20,688 nt of DNA from Lobulomyces angularis (Eukaryota > Chytridiomycota > Chytridiomycetes > Lobulomycetales > Lobulomycetaceae): assembly GCA_027604685.1 (NCBI GenBank), contig JADHYX010000389.1, forward strand, positions 1 through 20,688. The letters run 5' to 3'. The notes under the pieces were generated by a model. That model saw only the letters and a program-made list of their open reading frames with translations. It did no database searches and had not been told where the DNA came from. The stretch's first letter is position 1, and each line of letters begins with the position of its first letter. Of this stretch, positions 9,741-20,688 are shown one piece after another. The translations under genes were made by a program, and so were the position numbers.

Positions 9741-10205
9741 ATTTTTCATTAATGTTATTATTATTTTTTAGATTATTTTTCTTTAGAAAAAAATCACAGC
9801 AAGTGCATGACAAATTAATCTTAAAATAAAACAATGTTCTTCAAGCAAGAAAATTTTCAAACTGTTTCTTATTTCGCAACTCTCACTTATTGCTATAAGA
9901 TGATGTTCATTCCCTTTACTTGCTGTGAAAGTTAACATGTTTAGATGAGCTATAATGTACAAGATTTTTTTCTCATTATCTTAAACAATCTTTAAAGTTA
10001 TTTGCAAGGTTTCAAGAGTGAGGAATTAAGAGAATAAGCTGCATTGTAGGTCACTTAATTCTGTAGTTATGAATGTAAGAATTTGGGTACACTTTTCTGT
10101 GGTACAATTTCTCAAAAGCAGTAAATACTGTAAAAAGAAAAGAGCACTTTTTGTTACAAATAGAATTAGCATTTTCAAACTAGTATCTCATTTTTAATTT
10201 ATCTA
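9741..10205. other. Intergenic region upstream of the antiporter gene
   Basis: These 465 bases are less homopolymer-rich than other spacers. A 34-codon frame at 9834-9935, in register with the decayed gene before it, has plausible codon use and could be a further relic. A 10-bp inverted repeat (TCACAGCAAG near 9794 and CTTGCTGTGA near 9919) brackets it. The last part should be the promoter of the antiporter gene. No RNA gene was seen. Confidence 0.4.
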
Positions 10206-13200
10206 ATGGTTGAAGCTCATGCTGCCTCAACTTTTTTACAAGGTTTTTTTTTCAATTTTTTAAACTTTAATTTTAATAATCTTAAAGGTTCCAATCCTCT
10301 TCATGATCCCTTTGCCTTATTTCTCGTTCAAATTGTTGTCATTAGTAAGTAACACATAATATTTTTCAATTTAACTCATTTTTCTAGTTGCTTTTACTAG
10401 ATTTATTGGCTTCTTTTTAGCTTTTATAAATCAACCAAGAGTTATTGCAGAAGTTTTAGGTAACTTTTTTTCATTAATTTTCTTCATTATAATTTTTAGG
10501 TGGTATTATACTGGGGCAAAGTGCTTTGGGCAGAATACCTGCCTTCCAAAATAATTTATTTCCTCCAGAATCTCTTTCTGGCCTTAATATGGTTGCAAAT
10601 TTAGGTCTGGTGTTATTTTTATTTTTGGTTGGACTTGAATTAGGTAATTGTTTTATTTAATGTTTTTTATAACCTTATTTCCCTTTTTAGACTTTGGTTC
10701 AATGATAACCAATGGGCGACAAGCAACTCTAATATCAGTTGCCGGTATAATTTTTCCATTTGCATTTAGCGTAAGTTTCACCATCTAAACTTTATAATTT
10801 TTAATTTTTCATCATCTTTCACATCAGACTTTAGCATCCAAAGTGTTGTACGACACTTTAATGGTTGGTACCACAACTCCCTTTGGAACATTTCTTTTTT
10901 TCAATGGTGTTGCAATGAGTATAACTGCGTTTCCTGTGTTGGCTAGAATATTGAGTGAAAGAAAGTTGATAACTACCGAAGTTGGATTAATTACAATTTC
11001 TGCAGCAGCTGCAAATGACGTTGTTGCTTGGATTCTACTTCTTATCATTGTTGCCAGTATGTAAATAATTGGAAGTATAATTTTAAACAAAAATTTTTCT
11101 TTACAGTTGCAAACAATTCTGGACAATTTGTAAATTAAAAAATTTTTTTTCTTTTATAATTGTTTCTGGTAGATTGTTGCACTGTGGGTGTTCCTTTGCA
11201 CTGTAGGATTTTCGTTGTTTTTGTTTTTAATTGTCCGACCTCTTTTCAAAAAATTGGTTAATGCAACTGAACATAATGAGCAAGCATCAGAAATGGCGGT
11301 TTTCTTAACTTTTATTTTAGTATTTGTTAGCTCCTTTTTTACTCAAGCTGTCGGTGTGCATGCGATCTTTGGTGCATTCTTGGTAGGATTGATGGTACCA
11401 CACGACTTTGGCTTTGCCATTAAGGTATAATTTTAAATTCTCGGACAAAGTACTTATTTTAATTTTGAAAAGATCGCCGAAAAAATTGAAGATATTGTCA
11501 GTATTGTTTTATTGCCTTTATACTTTGCATACTCGGGTCTCAATACCAGAATTGACCAACTTGATAGTGGAATCGCATGGGCGAATGTTGCTCTTGTTAT
11601 ATTTTGCGCCTGCGCTGGAAAAATTATTGGTTCATTTATAGCTTGTAAAGTATCTGGCCTTCCTAATCGTGAATCTTTATCTGTTGGTGTGTTAATGAAT
11701 ACAAAGGGTCTTGTGGAACTGATTGTTTTAAATATTGGTCTAAGTGCCCATGTTATCAATGAATCCGTTTTTACAGTCATGGTATATCATATATATCCAT
11801 TTAAAGATGATAAATAATTGTGATAGGTGGTTATGGCGCTTGCGACAACTTTTATGACTGTACCCTTGATCACTTTAACATATCCCCGATCGTTACATAA
11901 GTTTGTAGGTGGTCCCTTAACAGCACCATCTCATTTATCAATTGAAAGTCAAGATAAAAAAAAACTGAAGATATTTTTAGCGTTGAGAAATATGCAAAGT
12001 GTGCGTCCTATGATGTCACTTTTGCAAATGGCCCCTGCTGGAGAGGTATAATATTATATTTAGCTTTTTTCAAACAATTCCCTAGACAAACATTGAACTT
12101 ACTGCTTTCCGTATACTTCCCCTCGGTGATCGTATCGGTAGCTTGATGAAAGCGCAAGAAGCGTCTGAAACGCTGAGAGCCGATCCTGTACTAGAAGTTT
12201 TTAAAACGTTTGCTCAACTAAATCACATTCCCATTGACACCATGCTAAGCATCGCCCCGCAATCAGAATTTGCGTTTAATACCATTCAAGCTGCAGATGA
12301 AAGCAATGTTAACTTAATTATTGTGTCTCATAGATTACCAAAGTTTAGCCGAAACGAAGATTCCAAAATTAAACTCTTTTTTGATGATAAATACAGCAAT
12401 GCCGCTCTGTCTAGAGCAATTTTTGCAGGTGCAGTCAATACCACAGTAGCAGTTTTCATGGTGGATTTTTAAAAAATACTAATTAATTTTCTAATGCAAG
12501 TTTTTTTTTAACAGGATAGAGGATTTAATGTTGGGCTAGATGAGCAAAATTTTAATATTCAAGATACAGTGCGTTCAATTAATTCCATTAGAATGAGATC
12601 GGTTGCTTCCCCGGTATTAGCAAAGGTTTTTGTACCTTTTTACGGTGGTGCAGATGATAGAGAAGCGATTATTTTTTGCCTACACTTTTATAAGGGAGTC
12701 GATATTAAATTTTTAATAATGAGTTCAACTAAGTCACACCGAGCCCTTGACCTCCAGGAAAGTCAAGCTGTACTAGAAAAAAGTGAAACATTAGAACACG
12801 TAAGTATTCCGGCAGGAGAAGTTAACGAAGACAGTGAAATTTTAGAAACCCTAAGGAATCATATAGATACGCTGACTAATTCACAAAAATTTGATGAAGG
12901 ATCAATGGTAATAGAAGAAGTTGAATGTGAGGAGAGTGAACGCCATTTTAAAACATTATCTTGGCTAAAGGATGCTGCTCTTGGTTCTTCAGATTTAGTT
13001 ATATTAGGTTTGAAAATGAATCTTTTTTGATGGAAAAATTTCTTATATTATTAGGAAGAGCATTGTATGAAAAAGCTAGGGTTAACAATACAGATGCCAG
13101 TAAATTTGAATTAGAAATCCCTTCTTCATTTTTTGTAATTCAGCATAGCTCAAAAGCTATTGAAAAAGGAGGTAATATCGCAACAGGAAATAAAGTTGAA

Positions 13201-13212
13201 AAAAAAAATTAG
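10206..13212 (+). CDS. K+/H+ antiporter of the CPA2 family (Kha1 / CHX type)
   Basis: Kha1-type proteins exchange K+ for H+ across Golgi or endosomal membranes and help set lumenal pH. Thirteen exons are 10206-10242, 10288-10344, 10388-10459, 10500-10643, 10691-10770, 10828-11056, 11107-11129, 11173-11424, 11473-11781, 11827-12045, 12086-12460, 12515-13007 and 13055-13212, giving 815 residues, close to yeast Kha1. The N-terminal half is membrane-embedded with about twelve hydrophobic segments. Family motifs include [42 protein letters not shown] and [17 protein letters not shown]. The ion-binding Asn193-Asp194 pair is in [14 protein letters not shown], and [16 protein letters not shown] follows. 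The C-terminal half (from about 410) is hydrophilic and presumably cytosolic. Exon 7 is only 23 nt. Donors GTTTTT, GTTTGA and GTGGAT are weak but each keeps the frame. Kha1 or plant CHX-like; fungal Kha1 is more likely from context. Confidence 0.94.
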
Positions 13213-13384
13213 CTGTAAAATAAATTTTTTTTTGATACGGAGGGTTTTTTTAACCTTAATTTAAAAATTTATCTTATTTTGGGAACACCTCTTACCTCAA
13301 TCGTTTAGAAAATTCTATTATTGATTCAATTTAATTTTTTTTTTTATTATTATTATTCTAAAAATAAAATTAATTTAATTCATA
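13213..13384. other. Convergent 3' spacer between antiporter and Sec20 genes
   Basis: These 172 bases lie between two stop codons facing each other. They hold a short ATT repeat (13346-13357) behind a T tract. Both 3' UTRs must fit here or overlap. Nothing else is visible. Confidence 0.5.
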
Positions 13385-14398
13385 TTATTGTTGAACTTTA
13401 CTACTATAAAAAGGAATATATACTCTTTTCCACACCACGTTTAAACAGACACCAAAAAATATAAAAAGAAAAAAGTATATCAAGAATTTATCAATCAGGT
13501 TTCTTCTAGAGAGTCTTTTTACTATGCTTTGCCCCTGATTCAAAACATCAGCATAATTTTTATATTCCGATGAGGTATTGTTGATTGTGAGGTTTGATTT
13601 CACTAACGGCAATAAATTTTTTTTTTTAATTTTAAACTTTTTTAAAAATAATATTACTAATTTCTTCCAAGGAATCGTTTCCTTTTTCTACCTCAGCTTT
13701 CATCATATCAACTGCTTTTCTTAAAGTTTCAGTCAATTCTGTTGAACTGTCAGTTAAGGCCCTGTCATCTTTTACACTAAAAAAAAAATAAAAAAAAAGA
13801 TAAAAAAATAAAGTTTTTACTTTAATCTTTTTTTCAATTTTCCACCGTGCAAGAGCTCTTTTCGCTCCAAATTAATTTTTTCCTCCTGATTTATCTTTGA
13901 CTTTAATGTAACTTTTCTTGAAAGATTTTGTAGTCTGAAAAAAAGAGGCCAAATTTTGTTTTACAATTTCCTTTTTACATACCTTTTTAAATTTGTTTGA
14001 GCTGTAAAAATATTGTCATAAATAAAATCAGAGTCGGAACCTCTAGTTTGTTCATTGGCCAAAAGTTTTAAATCCTTTGAAAAACAAAAAAAAAAAAAGT
14101 CTCATTAATTGATTCATCATAATTTAATACAATTTTTAATATTTTATTTTCTTTTTTTTTTTACATATATTAAACTTTCAAATTTTTTAAAATTTTCTTT
14201 AATTTCAGTGGAAATTCTAGTGAATGCTACAGGTGGACCATCACATAGCTCCATTTCTGAAATTAAAAACTCTAAACTTTTTTCAGTAGATTTCAATTCC
14301 TTGAGCTCCTTTAATTCTACCATATGGATATATATAGTTTTGAAATTTTTTTCTGCTTTCAAAAAAAAATTTTCCTTCTCATTAATTTTCCTTCTCAT
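13385..14398 (-). CDS. Sec20/BNIP1-family SNARE
   Basis: Sec20 is the ER-membrane Q-SNARE that receives COPI vesicles returning from the Golgi, working with Ufe1, Use1 and the Dsl1 tether. Five exons in coding order are 14398-14165, 14074-13983, 13934-13821, 13776-13658 and 13602-13385, giving 258 residues. The N-terminal half is charged and helical, with INLERKELLHGG typical of the family. The SNARE region follows (ELTETLRKAVDMMKAEVEKGNDSLEEI, then SSEYKNYADVLNQGQSIVKRLSRRNLIDK). One membrane segment, FLIYFFLFIFFGVCLNVVW, lies near the C-terminus and anchors the protein. A short tail ends in VQQ, with no HDEL signal as found in budding yeast Sec20. A 16-bp tandem duplication covers the start codon; only the upstream ATG is in frame. 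The next in-frame Met is at residue 26. Confidence 0.88.
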
Positions 14399-14399
14399 T
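14368..14399. repeat. Perfect 16-bp tandem duplication over the Sec20 start codon
   Basis: AATTTTCCTTCTCATT occurs at 14368-14383 and again at 14384-14399 with no gap. On the minus strand each copy carries an ATG. The first copy read gives the main frame. The second ATG is out of frame and reaches TGA after seven codons. Confidence 0.95.
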
Positions 14400-14428
14400 A
14401 CATGTTTAATAAAAATTAAACATGTAAT
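14397..14428. repeat. 14-bp perfect inverted repeat with 4-nt loop
   Basis: ATTACATGTTTAAT (14397-14410) and ATTAAACATGTAAT (14415-14428) are exact reverse complements around AAAA. The hairpin touches the start codon of the Sec20 gene, so if it lies in the transcript it sits in the 5' leader. It could be a protein-binding dyad or an mRNA hairpin affecting start choice. Confidence 0.93.
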
Positions 14429-14555
14429 TAAAACATAAGATTAAGTTATTAAAAGCTTTTTAAATTTGTTATTCTTAAGTAAAGAGATGAAATATAAGTG
14501 TAAAATTTAATATTGGTAATGAAAAAAAAAAAAAAAGTGATTGTCAACAGTGAAA

Positions 14556-14753
14556 ATGAAGCAGTTCACTTCAATTAGCATTAAACATATTGCTGCATTG
14601 CGCGGATTGTTTAATTTCATTAAAATTCACAAAGGAATTGAAGTTACTTCAAAACCAATTTGTCCAAGAAAATGCCCAAATAGTTACTCACTGTTTCTTA
14701 TCATATTTAAAATGATGCAATATGCAACTATTCTAAACTTCAATCCAAAGTAA
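14556..14753 (+). CDS. Possible 65-residue protein, unrecognised
   Basis: The frame runs from an ATG just after an A15-17 tract to TAA. The protein is basic near its N-terminus (KQFTSISIKHIAALRG), which would suit a mitochondrial presequence. It has a Pro/Cys patch (SKPICPRKCPNS) and a hydrophobic stretch (SLFLIIFKMMQYATIL). Codon use is like the neighbouring genes and the frame is long for such AT-rich sequence. It is not an extra exon of the F-box gene: the donor-like AA|GTAAGAAG at its end has no acceptor that gives the right phase. Small size and lack of any known family keep confidence low. It could be a mitochondrial protein of a fast-evolving kind. Confidence 0.4.
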   Translation: MKQFTSISIKHIAALRGLFNFIKIHKGIEVTSKPICPRKCPNSYSLFLIIFKMMQYATILNFNPK

Positions 14754-14867
14754 GAAGAAGAAGAAAAAAAAATTTTATTGATTGGTTTAAAATAAAAAAA
14801 TTTTTTTCTTTTTTAAACACCACCAAAAATAACACCAAAAAAAGAACTTTAATTGGAGAACCAAAAA

Positions 14868-16035
14868 ATGCAGAAAGACAACACAGATGATCAATCAATT
14901 ATTGATGCAATCGACAAAAATAGCGAATTCGGTATGCAGGAACTTAAGAAAGTTACGAAAGCTGGAAAAAAAAAAAACCAGCTTTGGAAATTACCAGTTG
15001 AAGTGATGCTATTAATTTTCAAAAATTTTGACTTCAAGACATTGATTGCTACTTCATCGGTAAACAAACAGTTTAATAACTTTTCTAACGATCAGTTGAT
15101 CTGGAAAAATTTATGCCAACTACATGATGTGAATCTGGAAAATTCAATATTGAAAAAAAAAAATTTTGAGGTAACTTCCAACAGCAGTTCAACAATAAGC
15201 AACTTTGATATAGATCGCAACGTCTTAAATGAAAAAGATTTCATAAACACCTGGGAATTTAACTTCAATGAAATTTTTTTTGATTCATCACCTTCCATTA
15301 ACCCATTGATTGATGACAAGTAATAAAACTTTTGAAAAAATAAATATTTTTAATTACTTTCTTATTTTTTTGCTTAAAAAAAATAGTTTTCAGTTAAACT
15401 GGAAACAAGCGTTTATAAACGATTATTTGAAAAAATTAAAAAATTCAAAATCTGGGAGAAGTTTTAATTTTTATACTCCAGTGTTGAAAAATTTAGGAAA
15501 ACTTAAACAAACCATTGCTGAATTGGAAAAGCCTTGCTTAGAATGTGAAAAAATTAAGCTTCTAGACGGTAAGAGACAAAATCGCAATTTTCATGTATTT
15601 CTGCAAAACTCCAAGAACGATGCTGCTAGCAAAAAGTTAAATAGAAATAGAAAAAATGCGTTGTCTTCAGCAAAGGAAACGAATCGACTAAGTAACGAAT
15701 TTGATTTGGTATTGAAACTTGAAAATCCTAGATCCGATTACGTTTTTCATACCTTCACTTCAAATTGCGAATTAGGCAAGAAGTTTGTCAAAGATTACTC
15801 TATTGATTCTTCTCCAAGTATCAATACTAAAAACAACCTTGTCAGTAATTCAGAAATATTTTTATGGGATGCAACAATTACAAATTCTATGCCGTCGAGC
15901 CTTTATTTACACCACTCCAAAATCAAACCACTAAAAAATGGTATCCAAAATGAAAAAAAGAGCTACTGTTTTGTAAAAGAGTTTGAGTTAAACAAAAATG
16001 TAAACTTTGAAAATGTTGACTTTATCCGAATGTAG
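14868..16035 (+). CDS. F-box protein
   Basis: F-box proteins bring substrates to SCF ubiquitin ligases by binding Skp1. Two exons (14868-15319 and 15387-16035) joined over a 67-nt intron give 366 residues; the intron splits an Asn codon. The F-box spans residues 39-83, with LWKLPVEVMLLIFKNF at its start and the closing LIWKNLC. NWKQAF at 155-160 matches the usual trailer after an F-box. The substrate-binding half (165-366) shows no WD40, leucine-rich or kelch repeats. It has a CLEC pair near 201-204 and a Lys/Asn-rich middle. DSSPSIN occurs twice (139-145 and 291-297). No ATG is upstream in frame after a stop except this one, so the start is likely right. The target is unknown. Confidence 0.83.
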
Positions 16036-16376
16036 TTTTCATTATTAAGTAACAACCTAATGTGTTCTAGTACAGTACCTCTTAAAAATAATTAGTAAAA
16101 AATAAATTAATTGACTTACAGGAAAAATTATTCAAAATTATATATATACATGCTTTATGAAAAAAGTCAAAGTCTTTCATAAAAAGAAGGCCAACTAATT
16201 GAGATAAATTTTTTAAAAAAAATCATTTCATTAGATTATGGAAACTCAGTATCATCTTAAAGTTTCTCTATTGAAGTAAAACCCTTTCTGGCATATTTTC
16301 AGGGTTTAGAAAATCAACATTATACTTTTTAGTTTATTTGTTTTTCTATTATTTTTCTTTTAAAATTTTAATTACC
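16036..16376. other. Intergenic region between F-box and USP7 genes, with two hairpins
   Basis: These 341 bases must hold the F-box 3' UTR and the USP7 promoter. Two small dyads are present: TTTATGAAA/TTTCATAAA (16154-16162 and 16175-16183, 12-nt loop) and AAACCCT/AGGGTTT (16279-16285 and 16301-16307, 15-nt loop). No gene or conserved RNA was recognised. Confidence 0.5.
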
Positions 16377-20530
<4,154 letters not shown>

Positions 20531-20688
20531 AAGAGAATAAAAAGAATCCAAAAAAGATAACCTTTTTTTTTTTACTACTTTTTTTTTTTTACTGTTATAC
20601 TTTAATAAAAAATAAAATTAAAAAGAAATTTTTTTTTTTTTATTTTATTTTTCACAAAAGTTTTTTAAATTATTTTTGTAATTTTTTT
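20531..20688. other. Downstream flank of the USP7 gene
   Basis: AT-rich 3' flank with repeated T tracts. It should contain the USP7 3' UTR. No further gene begins within the window. Confidence 0.5.

Noticed and set aside
13621..14160. Use of poly-T and poly-A tracts as Pol III terminators
   Set aside because: Such tracts occur throughout introns and spacers of this window and show no link to a Pol III promoter.
1529..14398. Functional cluster of Golgi and ER traffic genes (COG8, Kha1-type antiporter, Sec20)
   Set aside because: The genes are on different strands, separated by unrelated genes, and eukaryotic gene order of this type is normally not functional. Chance proximity is sufficient.
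14745..14893. Joining the 65-residue frame to the F-box gene as one spliced gene
   Set aside because: The AA|GTAAGA donor is good, but none of the acceptors before or just after the F-box ATG gives a matching phase.

Overview
This is a eukaryotic nuclear window. It is strongly AT-rich, full of A/T homopolymer tracts, and its genes are packed closely and broken by many very short GT-AG introns, mostly about 35-60 nt. TAA, TAG and TGA all act as stops and the standard code fits throughout. The gene set (PXA/ABCD-type transporter, Kha1-type K+/H+ antiporter, TFIIIC tau95, Sec20, COG8, Ubp15/USP7) and the intron style suggest an early-diverging fungus or a close fungal relative such as a rozellid or chytrid-like lineage. 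The placement is inference; the gene content alone does not prove it.

Layout from left to right: (1) an RRM protein with an Arg/Gly/Asp/Ser tail, + strand, 145-1197; (2) a COG8 gene, + strand, 1529-2787, that stops well before the usual end of the family; (3) a 12-exon peroxisomal ABCD half-transporter gene, - strand, 5630-2834, convergent with COG8; (4) a small Gln/Pro/Ser-rich protein of unknown function, - strand, 6233-5830; (5) the TFIIIC tau95 (GTF3C5/Sfc1) gene, - strand, 8738-6798; (6) a decayed coding region of unrecognised family, + strand, about 9006-9740; (7) a 13-exon Kha1/CHX-type K+/H+ antiporter gene, + strand, 10206-13212; (8) a Sec20/BNIP1-type SNARE gene, - strand, 14398-13385; (9) a possible 65-residue protein, + strand, 14556-14753; (10) an F-box protein, + strand, 14868-16035; (11) a 17-exon USP7/Ubp15 deubiquitinase gene, + strand, 16377-20530.

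For the seven recognisable multi-exon genes the exon chains given below keep one open frame from ATG to stop, and the proteins come out near family length apart from COG8. These are mostly housekeeping functions: RNA binding, Golgi tethering and retrograde fusion (COG8, Sec20), fatty-acyl-CoA import, Pol III transcription, endomembrane K+/H+ exchange and ubiquitin turnover (F-box, USP7). There is no operon logic; neighbours are unrelated genes in a compact genome.

I saw no tRNA, rRNA, CRISPR array, transposase or intact mobile element. I found no clear evidence of a new biological system. The observations most worth checking are the decayed gene at 9006-9740, the truncated COG8, the duplicated start region and hairpin of the Sec20 gene, introns in the ABC transporter gene that could be retained in frame, and the symmetric cassette exon in the RRM gene.
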